A stretch of 64,000 bases of DNA from Enhydrobacter sp. (GCF_030246845.1 NZ_CP126889.1:1054001-1118000); one strand, 5' to 3'. Counted from the first letter of the stretch, positions 49,504 to 59,573 are shown. Notes: generated by a model not told the origin, from the sequence alone. Made by a program: numbers and translations.

Positions 49504-49587
49504 CCGGATGTGCGTCGTGCGAGAGATCAGTTGCGTCGAAAAGAACGCTGGACAGCCGCCCCCTATCCGGCGCCCCTGCCCCGCGAC

Positions 49588-50823
49588 CTACCCGGCCGAT
49601 CGCTCCGACGACATGCGCGAACCGAACGCGCCGGCCTTCGCGAACTTCTCGATCGCGGGCGCCTGCCAGCCGAGCCACTCCGAGAGCACTTCGCCGGTGT
49701 GCTCGCCGAGAATCGGCGGCGGCGTCGAGGGCGCCGGCGCTTCGTCGTCGAACCGGATGGGGCGAGCCACGAAACGTAGGTCGCCGGCAACGCGATGCGC
49801 GACCGATTGCACCATGCCGCGCGTGACCAACTGTGGCGCCTCGCACACCTCGCCCACCTTCTTGATCGAGCCCGCCGGAATGCCTGCGGCACGGAACGCC
49901 GCCAGCCAGGCCTCTCGCGTCCGCGTCGCGAAGATCGGCTGCAAGAGGGCTGCGAGCGCGGCACGGTTCGCGGCCCGCTTGGGCGCGGCATCGAAGTGGC
50001 CATCCGCCTCCAGGTCCTTTCGATCGATGACCGAGCAAAAGAGCGTCCAGAATTTGTCGTTCGCCACACCGACGTTGATCCACCCGTCGCTCGCCTCGAA
50101 TGTCTCGTACGGACTGATGGTGGGATGCACATTGCCACGGCGCTTGGGGTTTTCGCCGGTGGCGAAATACATGCCGGCATTGAACGTCAGAAGGGACGCC
50201 ATCGCGTCGAGCATCGACACGTCCACCCTGCCGCCCGTTCCCGTCCGTTGTCGCTTCACCAGTGCCGCGAGCACCGCCTGCGATGCATAGAGGCCGGTCA
50301 CGAGATCGGCGATCGACGTGCCCACCTTCATCGGCGGACCGTCGGGATCGCCCGTGATGTCCATCACGCCCGACTCTCCCTGAATGATCAGGTCGTATCC
50401 CGGACGATCGGCGTCCGGGCCGGTCCGTCCGAATCCCGAAATGCTGCACTGGATGAGGCCGCGGTTCTCGCCGCGGAGCGCCTCGTAGCTCAAGCCCCAC
50501 TTGTCGAGCGTACCGGGCCGGAAGTTGTCGATCACGACATCGGCTACGCTTGCCAGAGCGCGCACGATGTCCCGGCCGGCCGCCGACTTGAGGTCGACCG
50601 CGCAGCTGCGCTTGTTGCGATTGACGGACAGGAAGTAGGCGCTCTCGCCCGCGACGAAGGGAGGACCGTAACGGCGACTTTCGTCGCCGTTTCGAGGATC
50701 TTCGATCTTGACCACGTCGGCGCCGAGATCACCGAGATGCATGGTGGCGAATGGCCCCGAGACGACCCGGCAGAGATCCAGGACCTTGAGGCCGCTGAGC
50801 GCTTCGGCGTCAGACGATCGCAT
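49588..50823 (-). CDS. CaiB/BaiF-type (class III) CoA-transferase
   Basis: 411 residues. ATG at 50823 overlaps the end of the haloacid dehalogenase gene by 14 bases, so the two are coupled. LSGLKVLDLCRVVSGPFATM, HLGDLGADVVKIEDPRNGDE, VADVVIDNFRPGTLDKWGLS, GYDLIIQGESGVMDITGDPD and RVDVSMLDAMASLLTF (catalytic Asp region) are diagnostic. Moves CoA between carboxylic acids. The divergent LysR gene (now broken) probably controlled this operon. Confidence 0.92.
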   Translation of the reverse strand: MRSSDAEALSGLKVLDLCRVVSGPFATMHLGDLGADVVKIEDPRNGDESRRYGPPFVAGESAYFLSVNRNKRSCAVDLKSAAGRDIVRALASVADVVIDNFRPGTLDKWGLSYEALRGENRGLIQCSISGFGRTGPDADRPGYDLIIQGESGVMDITGDPDGPPMKVGTSIADLVTGLYASQAVLAALVKRQRTGTGGRVDVSMLDAMASLLTFNAGMYFATGENPKRRGNVHPTISPYETFEASDGWINVGVANDKFWTLFCSVIDRKDLEADGHFDAAPKRAANRAALAALLQPIFATRTREAWLAAFRAAGIPAGSIKKVGEVCEAPQLVTRGMVQSVAHRVAGDLRFVARPIRFDDEAPAPSTPPPILGEHTGEVLSEWLGWQAPAIEKFAKAGAFGSRMSSERSAG

Positions 50824-51517
50824 CGGCCAGATCCGCCATCGTCGGCACCAGGATGTCCGGCTGATAGGGTGTTTCGCCGAAGGGACGGCGGCGGCGGTCG
50901 ATGAAGGCCGTGCGCATACCGGCTGCCTTCGCACCGATGCAGTCGAACGCATGATTGGCAACGAAGAGGATCTGATCCAAGCCGACGCCGCACAGTTCCG
51001 CGGCCTTCGTGTAGGTTGCGACATGTGGCTTGAAGGAGTTGGCCTCGGCGACGGAGATGACCTGGTCGAACGGTATCTTGTGATACTGCTTTGCCGTCTC
51101 GAGCATGTCGGGATCGCCGTTCGAGAGCACGACCAGCCTGTACCTCGTGCGGAGCCTCGCGAGCGCTTCCGGGACCTCCGGGAACGGCTTCAGCTTCTCG
51201 ATCTCGCCGACGAGATACCTGACCTCGTCCCTGGTGTACTCGATGCCGGCGCGATCCATCACGTGGGCCACGGCGCGCTGACCGATCTCGCGGTAAGACG
51301 TATGCTCCTTGTGGAGCAGCGCGTCGATCATCGAGTTCTCGAAATGGTTGCGTCGCCACCACGTCACGAACGAATTGGGATTGCCCTTCCAGCCCTTCTT
51401 CTGGAGGAACGGGGTGGCAATCGCCGTGAGACCGCCCTGCATGTCGACGACGGTGCCGTACTGATCGAACATGCACACTTTCACATCCTTGATCGCGTCG
51501 TCGGTCATCGTGCCCAT
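50810..51517 (-). CDS. HAD hydrolase, 2-haloacid dehalogenase type
   Basis: 235 residues (ATG at 51517; 51508 also possible). VKVCMFDQYGTVVDMQGGLT carries the nucleophile Asp. LVVLSNGDPDMLETAKQY is motif II, FKPHVATYTKAAELCGV contains motif III Lys, and ILFVANHAFDCIGAKAAGMR stands where motif IV is. A typical L-2-haloacid dehalogenase layout, paired with a CoA-transferase. Could hydrolyse haloacids or a related C-X bond. Confidence 0.88.
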   Translation of the reverse strand: MGTMTDDAIKDVKVCMFDQYGTVVDMQGGLTAIATPFLQKKGWKGNPNSFVTWWRRNHFENSMIDALLHKEHTSYREIGQRAVAHVMDRAGIEYTRDEVRYLVGEIEKLKPFPEVPEALARLRTRYRLVVLSNGDPDMLETAKQYHKIPFDQVISVAEANSFKPHVATYTKAAELCGVGLDQILFVANHAFDCIGAKAAGMRTAFIDRRRRPFGETPYQPDILVPTMADLADAIV

Positions 51518-52128
51518 CCCTCGGGTTGTCCTTCAACGGGTGCACACTTATGCGGTCGATCCTCATCTGTTAAATGGATTTATTGTCTATTAATATTCAT
51601 GAAAGCAATGATTGGGAAGAGCATATCGCTGCGTTCGATCGACCTGAACCTGCTGGTCGCTTTGGATGCCCTGTTGTCGGAGCGGCATGTCACGCGCGCG
51701 TCCAGACGTGTGGGACTCAGTCAGCCGGCCATGAGCAATGCGCTGGGCAGATTGCGAAGGATGTTCGGCGACGAGCTTCTCGTTCGCACATCGACCGGCA
51801 TGATGCCCACGCCGCGCGCCACAGAGCTCGCGGAACCTTTGCAGCAACTTCTGCGCCAGGTCGGACGCGTCCTCGAAAGCGACGCCAGCTTCGACCCGAA
51901 GACCTCGAACCGCGCCTTCAACATTCGGATGTCGGATATCCTGGGCTGCCTCATTCTGCCGCCGCTCATGGCGCGCAAACCGGCGACGTCGCAGACGACC
52001 TACAACATTCTGCATCTGCCGCCAGCGGATACTGTCGACGCCCTCGAGAGGGACGAGATCGACGTAGCGGTCAGCATGCAGCTCGAGCCTTCCAACGCAA
52101 TCCGCGCCGAGAAAGTCCTTAGTCCTTA

Positions 52129-53075
52129 GAGCCTATCCGGAAAGAACTTGAGTCGGAAGAATCTGTTGTGATTCATTGTTCGGCACTCTGTGGTTTGAGA
52201 CAGGTGCCAGATGTGGACGACAGAGCATCGTCGGGCTCATGAGCGCAAGGCGCTGCGCTACCCCAGCGATTTGACGGATGCGGAATGGGCACTGGTGGCG
52301 CCGCTGATTCCCCCCGCCCGCCGTGGCGGGCGGCCGCGCGACGTCAATATGCGGGAAGTGCTGAACGCCGTGTTCTATCTGCTGTCGACCGGTTGCCAGT
52401 GGGACGCCTTGCCCAAAGACCTGCCGCCCAAGAGCACGGTGTACGACTATTTTGCGCTCTGGCGCTCGGATCGGACTCTGCTGCGCCTGCATCAGGCCCT
52501 GTATGTCCAGGTGCGCGAGGCGGCGGGACGCAAGCCCGAGCCGACAGTAGCAATCCTCGACAGTCAGAGCGCCAAAGCGGCGCAAAAAGGGGGGCCTCGA
52601 TCGATCCGCAAGGCTACGACGCGGGCAAGAAGGTGACCGGTCGCAAGCGACATATCGTCGTCGATACGCTCGGCCTGTTGCTGAACGTCGTCGTCCATCG
52701 CGCCAATGTGCAGGATCGCGACGGCGTCCGCCGGCTGCTGCGCAACGCAAGACGCCGCTTTCCCTCGATCCTCAAACTCTTCGCTGATGCCGGTTATCAA
52801 GGGCCACGCGTCGCCCAAGTCGTTGCCGATATCGGCTCCTGGCAGATCGAAATCGTCAAGCGCACCGAGGCGCACAACTTCAGCGTTCTGCCCAAGCGAT
52901 GGATCGTCGAGCGAACCTTCGCCTGGATCTCTCGCAACCGCAGGCTCGCTCGTGACTTCGAACGCTACGCCTGCACCGTCGTCGCCTTCATTCGCCTTGC
53001 CATGATCCGACTCATGCTCAGGCGCTTGACCAGGCCAATACATTGTTCCTGAATCACAACTTCTCGGATCGGCTC
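52129..53075 (+). mobile_element. IS5-family (IS427-like) insertion sequence, 947 bp
   Basis: The left end GAGCCTATCCGGAAAG and inverted right end GAGCCGATCCGAGAAG form short imperfect repeats. TTA flanks both sides (52126-52128, 53076-53078), the three-base TNA duplication typical of this subgroup. The transposase is split into two overlapping frames, as expected for IS427. It disrupts the LysR gene. Confidence 0.85.
52211..53052 (+). CDS. IS5-family transposase, two overlapping frames
   Basis: Frame A starts MWTTEHRRAHERKALRYPSD and runs through LTDAEWALVAPLIPPARRGG to ILDSQSAKAAQKGG (first D). The run CAAAAAGGGGGG near 52580-52592 allows a -1 shift into frame B: GYDAGKKVTGRKRHIVVDTL, LFADAGYQGPRVAQVV (second D), PKRWIVERTFAWISRNRRLA (E). 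Fusion by programmed frameshifting is the known mode of this group. Both frames are otherwise intact. Confidence 0.87.
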
Positions 53076-53490
53076 TTACCGATCGCATGGTCTGCATCAT
53101 GCGCGCCGGTCATCCGATCGCCGATCGAGCGCTCACCGTCGAGAACTTCATCGCACAGGAGCACATGAAGCAGTCGATGAGCCCGACCGACATGCGCTTC
53201 GTCGACGATGTCCTCGCCGGCATGGGATGCCGGCGGCGAATAGCCTTGAACGTGCCTCACTGGCTCGTGATGCCCGACATCCTCAAGCAAACGAACCTTC
53301 TGGCCGTGATGCCCGGCCTCCTGGCTGCGGCTCAGATGGACGACGGTCTGCGGATGCGCGCACTGCCGTTCCGATCAGAACCCTTCGACTGGATGATGTA
53401 CTGGCATCGTCGATACGATCAGAGCAAAGCGAACTGCTGGCTGCGCGAAGAGCTGCGGCAGGTGTGCGCGAAACTGGCACCCCGGCCGCG

Positions 53491-54938
53491 TCAGCCCTTG
53501 TCGGCGAGGCCGAGGCGATCGCAATCGGTGGCCAGGGCGGCGCCCGCCAGCTCGGGCCGCGGGATATAGAGCGTGCGGGGGTCGACCCTCTCCGTCTTTT
53601 GAGCGGGTAAGGCGATCGGATAGCGCGTCTCCTCGGCATGGTCGTGCAAGAGCTTCTCGACATTGTACTGGCGGCCGAACTTCCAGAGGGTTTTTACGAA
53701 GTTGACCAGGCCGCGCGCAAGATGGCCTGCGGCGATCGCGGCGCAGCTCCAGAGCGCCTGCCAGCCCATGTGCTTGCGGGCCAGGATCTGCTGGGTCCGC
53801 ACCAATTCCTCGTAGAACTTGCGCAGCGGCAGCCGCGTGGGCAGCACGGCGTGCTGCACGTCGAACAGCTTGTAGTTGCGGGTCGAGAGGCCGCGCGCGT
53901 CGGTCGCCCAGGTCTCGGTCCCGGGATAGGGTGTGTTGACGGTAAGGTGCACGATCTCCGGCACCGAGGCGGACCATTCACGCACCAGGGCGAAGCGGGC
54001 CTCGTCCCAGTCGGGATCGGCGATGATGTTCACCGCCCGGAGATGCCGAGCGAGCGCGCGTATTCGAGCGCCTCGAAGCTCTTGCCGAGGCTCACCCGCT
54101 TGCGGTGCCGCCGCAGCCCCTCCTCGTCGATCGCCTCGACGCCCAGGAACATGTAGCTGAGGCCGAGCTGCTTCCAGCGCGCGAACACCTCCTTGTTCTT
54201 CAGCAGCACGTCGCAGCGCGTCTCGAGATAGTACTTCTTGCGGATATTGCGGCGCTCGACCTCGTCGGCGATCGCCTGGCCGTGCTCGGCGTGGATGAAG
54301 GCCACATCGTCGACGATGAAGACGCCAGGCTCGCGCAGCCGCGCCAGGTCCTCGCCGATCACCTCGGCGCCGACCTTGCGGTAGCTACGCCCGTAGAAGG
54401 TCCAGGCGCTGCAGAAGGCGCGGTTCCAAGGGCAGCCGCGCGAGAATTCGACCGACGCGCAGGGATCGAGCACGCCGATGAAGTACTTGCGCCGCCGGAC
54501 CAGCAGGTCGCGCGCCGGCAGCGCTGCGTCGAGCAAGCCGATCAAGCGCGGCGCGGTCCCTCGCCCCCGGTCGTGACCACGCCGGGAAGCGCGCCGAGCG
54601 CCCCGCGCGTGGGCCAGGATCTCGCCGGCGGTGAAGCTCGCGGAGTGGCCGCCCACGAAGACGAGCGTGTCGCGCAGCAGATCGCGCGTCAGGCGCGCGA
54701 GGTCGACGACCTCGGGAATGTTGGCGAGGTAGTTCAGCGAGAAGCCGACCGCGTCGGGCCGCCAGGTGTCGAGCATCTTCCGGAAATGCCGGTGCCGGAA
54801 GACCTGCAGGTCGAGCAGCCGCACCTCGTGGCCGGCCGCGCGGCAGGCCGCCGCCACCCGTTCGAGCCCCAGCGGCTCGAGCCGCAGATAGACCTCGGTG
54901 TACATCAAGCCGCTGGGATGAACGAGCAGGACCTTCAT
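53491..54938 (-). pseudogene. hpnR: Hopanoid C-3 methylase HpnR, inactivated
   Basis: MKVLLVHPSGLMYTEVYLRL, GFSLNYLANIPEVVDLARLT and FVGGHSASFTAGEILAHARG match the B12-binding part of HpnR, and KYFIGVLDPCASVEFSRGCP leads into its radical SAM core. Three lesions: about 50-60 residues are lost or scrambled between ILAHARG and LPARDLLV; the CxxxCxxC cluster motif reads CPWNRAFC, so the middle cysteine is Arg (CGC for TGC); and a frameshift near 54030 separates YARSLGI from VNIIADPDWDEARFALV. The C-terminal part (VNTPYPGTETWATDARGL, YKLFDVQHAVLPTRLP) is otherwise good. The ATG has GGAG upstream. Last in a four-gene minus-strand run. Confidence 0.88.
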
Positions 54939-54979
54939 CTTGCGCTCCCCATGCCGGTTCAACAGGCCGCATCGGCCGG

Positions 54980-56092
54980 TCAGTAGTCGTCGCCCGTCGC
55001 CCTCTTCACCTCGTCGTAGAGCAGGCGGTGGCCACGCTCGCTGAAATGGATGTCGCCGTGGATGAAGTACTTGCGCACCGCCACGTCGGACGGCTCGCGG
55101 AAGAACGGTGCGAAGCCGTCGATGAAGCGGACATGGCGCGCGGCGGCCCACGCGCGCCAGTGCGTCACCTGGATGCTGTCGCGGTCGCCTGCCACGATGT
55201 TATCCGGCCACGGATAGACGACCAGCGTCATGCGGCAATGCCAGTCGTGGCACATCGTCACGATCTGGTCGAGGTTGCGGCCCGCGATCTCGAGGCCACG
55301 CCGGCCCCACTCGTTCATGAGATCCGGGTCGAACGTCCATCGGGCGCGATCCTGACCGAGAGAGCCGACCGTGGCCAGCGAGGAATGCAGGTAGAGGTCG
55401 TAGGTCAGCCGGAAGGTCGCGAAATTGCCCAGCAGAAATTGACCGATATTGTACCAATGGAAGGGCGACGACGTGACCACGCCGTCGGCTCCGACGCGAT
55501 AGACGTTGGCATCGTCGTAGATGTCGGAGAGATCGAGGAAGACGTAGATCTCGACCGGCTTGATGCCGAGCTCATGAGCGACGGCGCGGATCTTGCGGAA
55601 GTAGATCGCCGGGCTGTAGGAGGCGACGCCAAGGTTCCATACCGCCTTGCCCTGCCGTGCGGCGTCGCAGGCCATCAGGCCGGTGAAGCTCTTCTCGTAG
55701 CTCGAGCCGATCGGCTCGACGAAGGAATCGCCGATGACGAAGATCGCCGGCCGGTCCTTCTCGGCCTCGCCCGGCGCGCACTTGCCGATCCTGAGGCCAT
55801 AGCGGTCCGTGTGCCAGGGATAGTCAATGGTGCCCCACACGCGCGTCGAGCTGGCGTTGGGCGCGAGATCATGGTCGTAGGGGGTCCTGATGTAGGCCTG
55901 CGTATAGGCCGAGGCCGCGTCCGCCCATTCGCGCTTCCAGCCCGAGAACACGGTCGCGAGCAGGGCGTAGTCGAGGGCCAGCGTTATCGCCAGGATGACC
56001 AGCACGCGGCCGGTCGCGCGCAACAGCCACAGGGCCGCCCGCGAGGCCGACCTGCCCAGATCGCCGATCCTGCCGACAACGACGCTCGTCAT
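54980..56092 (-). CDS. SGNH/GDSL-type hydrolase with N-terminal membrane anchor
   Basis: 370 residues. A hydrophobic segment near residues 25-55 (RVLVILAITLALDYALLATV), then an exported domain: FVIGDSFVEPIGSSYEKSF (GDS nucleophile), WNLGVASYSPAIYFRKIRAV (Gly/Ser block) and IHGDIHFSERGHRLL (Asp-x2-His dyad). May modify an exported polymer or lipid. It lies 42 bases upstream of hpnR and 67 downstream of the cyclase gene. Confidence 0.8.
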   Translation of the reverse strand: MTSVVVGRIGDLGRSASRAALWLLRATGRVLVILAITLALDYALLATVFSGWKREWADAASAYTQAYIRTPYDHDLAPNASSTRVWGTIDYPWHTDRYGLRIGKCAPGEAEKDRPAIFVIGDSFVEPIGSSYEKSFTGLMACDAARQGKAVWNLGVASYSPAIYFRKIRAVAHELGIKPVEIYVFLDLSDIYDDANVYRVGADGVVTSSPFHWYNIGQFLLGNFATFRLTYDLYLHSSLATVGSLGQDRARWTFDPDLMNEWGRRGLEIAGRNLDQIVTMCHDWHCRMTLVVYPWPDNIVAGDRDSIQVTHWRAWAAARHVRFIDGFAPFFREPSDVAVRKYFIHGDIHFSERGHRLLYDEVKRATGDDY

Positions 56093-56158
56093 CTCCGCGG
56101 GATATGCTGCGCGAGCCGGTCCTCTCCAATCAACCTCTTTTGCTCGCGAAAGGAGCAG

Positions 56159-57895
56159 CTACAGCCCGGCCTTGACGAGGCCCTCGCGCAGATGCGCCAG
56201 GTCGGCGTTGTCGGCATAGTGCATGGTCGCCAGGAACTTCGGCAGATCCAGTTCCGGATCGAGCTCGCGCACGCGCGCGACATGGGCCGCCGCGGCCGTG
56301 CGGTCGCCCAGCCAGCCGTAGCAGGCGGCGACGAAGGCATGCTGCTGGATGTCCATGGTCGACAGATGCATGAAGGCCTCGATCGCCTGCGCATACTGCC
56401 GGCCGACGAAGTGCGCACGGCCGAGGTGACTCCAGAAGCGCGCGGGATGATGCGGGTTCAACCGCATCGCCTTGCGGATCCACTCGATCCCCTCCTCGGC
56501 ATGACCGAGCCAGGTGAACAGCTCGCCCATCTGCACCACGACCAGGTCGTAATTGGGATTGAGCGTCAGCGCCCTGTCCTGGTGGTAGCGTGCGCGATTG
56601 AGATCGTCCTGGGCGATGGCGACGGCGGCGAGAATGCGATGCACGTCGGCGTCGTTGTCGTCGAGCGCCAGCGCCTTGCCGAGCTCGAAGGCGACCTCGT
56701 TCATGGTCGCCTCCTTGTCCTTGCACCAGCCGTAGGTGAAGGCCTGGCCGAGGATGCAGCCGCGCCAGGCATGGGCGTGCGCATAGTCGGGATCGAGCTG
56801 CAGTGCCCGGTCGACGAGCGTCAGCGCCTCGAGGTTGTCCTCGCGCGTGCTGCGATGATGCAGGACCTTGGCCGCCAGCACGCATTCGTAGGCAGCCATG
56901 CTCGAAGGCTTCATGCGCGCGAGCTGATCGTGCTGGGCGGCCTCGAGCCGGCCCGGCAGGGTGGCGACGATGGCGGCGGTGATCTCGTCCTGGATGGCGA
57001 AGATATCGTCGAGCTTGCGGTCGTAGCGCTCGGCCCAGATGTGCGCGTCGCTCGCCGTGTCGATCAACTGCACCGTGACACGCAGCCGGTCGCCCGCCTT
57101 GCGCACGCTGCCTTCGACGAAGTAGCGCGCGCCGAGCTTCTGCGCCACCTCGCGCAGGTTGGCGGCCTGGCCCTTGTAGACGAAGGTGGAGGTGCGCGAG
57201 ATCACAAACAGCTCGTGCCGCCGGCTGAGCTCGGTCAGGATGTCCTCGGTCAGCCCGTCGACGAAGAATTCCTGCTCGGGATCGCCGCTCATGTTGGTGA
57301 ACGGCAGCACGGCGACCGTAGGCTTTACCACCGCCTTGGGCACAGCCTGGCCGCCGCCGGCCGCCGGCCTGCCCTCCGGCACGCAGGCCACGATCCGGTA
57401 GACCCGCACCGGGCGGCTGATGTTCTTCAGGAGCTTCTCGCCCAGATCCTCGAAGGCGACGTCGAGGCGGCCGTCGACCTGGTCGTGGACGGCGGCCGTG
57501 ACGCAGATCCCGCCGACCTCGGCGAGCTGCTCCAGCCGGGCGGCGACGTTCACGCCGTCGCCGTAGATGTCACCGTCGTCGAAGATGATGTCGCCGAGAT
57601 TGATGCCGATGCGGAAGTTGATGCGCCGCTCGTCGGGCACGTCGGTATTGCGCCGGCGCATGCGCTCCTGGATCTCGACGGCGCAGCGGACGGCGTCGGT
57701 GACGCTCTGGAACTCGACCAGCATGCCGTCGCCGGTCGTCTTGATGACGTGCCCCTGGTTCTTGGCGACGGCGGGGTCGATCAGCTCGATGCGATGGGTG
57801 CGCAGCCGCGCCAGCGTGCCGCGCTCGTCGGCTTCCATGAGCCGGCTGTAGCCGACCATGTCGGCCGCCAGGACCGCTGCCAGCTTGTGCTCCAT
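56159..57895 (-). CDS. Class III adenylate cyclase with TolB-like and TPR domains
   Basis: 578 residues. Cyclase domain 1-170: LAAVLAADMVGYSRLMEADE (metal Asp), VIKTTGDGMLVEFQSVTDAV (second Asp), RIGINLGDIIFDDGDIYGDG. Then a TolB/FlgO-like segment, VAVLPFTNMSGDPEQEFFVD and LVISRTSTFVYKG-type strands, residues 195-300. TPR repeats follow from about 330 to the end (ALTLVDRALQLDPDYAHAHA). A well-known rhizobial architecture, probably cytoplasmic. ATG after GGAGG. It lies 28 bases after the TPR gene. Confidence 0.9.
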   Translation of the reverse strand: MEHKLAAVLAADMVGYSRLMEADERGTLARLRTHRIELIDPAVAKNQGHVIKTTGDGMLVEFQSVTDAVRCAVEIQERMRRRNTDVPDERRINFRIGINLGDIIFDDGDIYGDGVNVAARLEQLAEVGGICVTAAVHDQVDGRLDVAFEDLGEKLLKNISRPVRVYRIVACVPEGRPAAGGGQAVPKAVVKPTVAVLPFTNMSGDPEQEFFVDGLTEDILTELSRRHELFVISRTSTFVYKGQAANLREVAQKLGARYFVEGSVRKAGDRLRVTVQLIDTASDAHIWAERYDRKLDDIFAIQDEITAAIVATLPGRLEAAQHDQLARMKPSSMAAYECVLAAKVLHHRSTREDNLEALTLVDRALQLDPDYAHAHAWRGCILGQAFTYGWCKDKEATMNEVAFELGKALALDDNDADVHRILAAVAIAQDDLNRARYHQDRALTLNPNYDLVVVQMGELFTWLGHAEEGIEWIRKAMRLNPHHPARFWSHLGRAHFVGRQYAQAIEAFMHLSTMDIQQHAFVAACYGWLGDRTAAAAHVARVRELDPELDLPKFLATMHYADNADLAHLREGLVKAGL

Positions 57896-57923
57896 CGCTT
57901 CGACCTCCGGCGCGGGCCGCCGG

Positions 57924-59573
57924 TCAGGCGGCCTCGCGGCGGCAGAGGCACGATGCCCGGACCGGCACCTCCGCCCGCGCCAGCGCGAGTTCCAGCCGCG
58001 ACTTGATCAGGGGCGCCTCCACGGTGTCGCCGCGGCGCGTCAGGCACTCGTGGAGGCCGTGCAGGCTCCAGACATTCTCGAAATGCTGGCAGGCACGGCT
58101 CAGCTTGCCGTCGAAGCCGAGGTCGGAGCGATAGACCGCTTCCGCCTCCTCCACATGGCCCTGCTCCAGCAACAGCGCGCCGAGCGCATGGCGCGCCGGC
58201 TGCATCCAGCCCCACGGCTCGTCGTAGGGCAAAGCGTCGTCGAGCTCGACCGAGCGGCGCAGATGCCGGAAGGCGGCATCGAAGTTGCCGCGGCGATATT
58301 CCAGCTCGCCGTTCAGCATCTCCTCGGCGATGCCCAGCAGGTCCTGCACCGTGTTGTTGTGCACGCGCCGGCTGTCGGGCACGCGGGCCTTGGCCTCTAG
58401 GAAGGCGGCGCGCGCCTTCTCGGCCTCGGCGATCTCGCCCAGCGTCGAGTGCGCGACGCCCTTGGCATAGAGCATCATCGCCGTCGTCGAGCAGTAGAGC
58501 TCGCGATCCTTCGGCAGCTCCTGGGCGATGATCTCCCGCCACTTGCCGAACCGTACCAGCACGTGCTGCTTCATCGGAATGTAGCCCTCGATGAAGTCCG
58601 CCATCGGCGGCGAAGGAATGCGCAGCAATTCCTCCGGCGTGGTGTCGATCAGCTCCTGTGCCGCCTGCATCGCGGGCGTGTACTGACCCATGAACATCGC
58701 GCCATAGATCGCGAAGTGATGGTTGTGGGTGCGGTAGAGCGCATAGACGTTCATCGGCCCTTCGCGTGCCAGGAACTTGCGGTCGGCGACGATGGCCTTC
58801 TGGTTGTAGACCACGACGTCGCGATAGTGCCCGCACAGGACGTCGATATGGGTCGGCATGTGGATCAGGTGCCCGGCATCGGGCACCAGGTCGCGCAACC
58901 GGTCGCCAGCCCTGAGCGCCCGTTGCGGGAACGGCGACATCTCCATGAGATGGACATAGAGGTGCAGCAGGCCGGGATGATCCCACGATCCCGGCATGTC
59001 CCGGAACGCGCTCTCCAGAACCTCGACCGCTTCCGGGGTGCCGGCATCCGCGGCCGGTCCGCCGGTGGAAAGGTCCCACATCTGCCAGGGCGTCTCGTTC
59101 ATGATCGCCTCGGTGAACACGCAGCGGACATCGAGGTCGTCGCGGTAGCGCTCGAACACGGAGCGCATGGCCTTGGTGTAGGCCTTGTCCCAGCCGGATT
59201 GATCCTCGATCGGCTCGCGCTGCGGATAGCGCGCGGGCAGCGCCTCGATCAGCGCCCGCTCGACCGGCGTCGCGAGATGGGCGCAGGCGAGCGCGCCCTG
59301 CATGGCGTCATAGGCGGCGGCGAGCGCCTTGGCCTTGCCGGCCGGATCGTAGAGATGCCAGGGCAGGTTGTAGTTCGGGCCGGCGGCATAGGCGATGCCC
59401 CAGTGGGCCATGGCGCAGCCCGGGTCGCGCTCCAGCGCCCGGGCGAAGCACTTGATCGCTTCCTCGTGATTGAAGGCGAAGACCCAGTTCAGGCCGCGAT
59501 CGAACCAGACCTGCGCCTCGGGCGACTTGGTCGTGACCGGCCGGGCATACGCCCCGAGATCGTAGTAGGTCAT
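57924..59573 (-). CDS. TPR-repeat protein
   Basis: 549 residues. ATG at 59573 with GGGGGAAG upstream; longer frames lack such a signal. It begins MTYYDLGAYARPVTTKSPEA, with TPR-like units (FNHEEAIKCFARALERDPGC, FDAAFRHLRRSVELDDALPY). The central part (LHLYVHLMEMSPFPQRALRA, HLIHMPTHIDVLCGHYRDVV, THNHHFAIYGAMFMGQY) is His-rich and recalls unnamed TPR families that bind metals or proteins. First gene of the run leading to the cyclase, SGNH hydrolase and hpnR. Confidence 0.75.
   Translation of the reverse strand: MTYYDLGAYARPVTTKSPEAQVWFDRGLNWVFAFNHEEAIKCFARALERDPGCAMAHWGIAYAAGPNYNLPWHLYDPAGKAKALAAAYDAMQGALACAHLATPVERALIEALPARYPQREPIEDQSGWDKAYTKAMRSVFERYRDDLDVRCVFTEAIMNETPWQMWDLSTGGPAADAGTPEAVEVLESAFRDMPGSWDHPGLLHLYVHLMEMSPFPQRALRAGDRLRDLVPDAGHLIHMPTHIDVLCGHYRDVVVYNQKAIVADRKFLAREGPMNVYALYRTHNHHFAIYGAMFMGQYTPAMQAAQELIDTTPEELLRIPSPPMADFIEGYIPMKQHVLVRFGKWREIIAQELPKDRELYCSTTAMMLYAKGVAHSTLGEIAEAEKARAAFLEAKARVPDSRRVHNNTVQDLLGIAEEMLNGELEYRRGNFDAAFRHLRRSVELDDALPYDEPWGWMQPARHALGALLLEQGHVEEAEAVYRSDLGFDGKLSRACQHFENVWSLHGLHECLTRRGDTVEAPLIKSRLELALARAEVPVRASCLCRREAA

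Larger units (their letters stand above)
51599..53569 (+). pseudogene. LysR-family regulator interrupted by an IS5-type element
   Basis: The N-terminal part (51599-52128) is a complete HTH: SIDLNLLVALDALLSERHVT, GLSQPAMSNALGRLRRMFGD, and the start of the effector domain to IRAEKVLSP. The element at 52129-53075 follows. The C-terminal half resumes as DRMVCIMRAGHPIADRALTV to WLREELRQVCAKLA and runs on into antisense of hpnR. A repeat GTCCTTAGTCCTTA sits at the left junction. Removing the element with one TTA would still leave the frame wrong, but removing one seven-base repeat too gives EKVLTDRMV. Divergent from the dehalogenase/CoA-transferase operon it probably regulated. Confidence 0.88.

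Noticed and set aside
52580..52592. Frameshift in the IS5 transposase as decay
   Set aside because: The A5G6 run and the two overlapping frames fit programmed frameshifting of this subgroup.
55028..58006. 992-codon plus-strand open frame
   Set aside because: Antisense to the SGNH hydrolase and adenylate cyclase genes; GC-rich codon bias opens the opposite strand.
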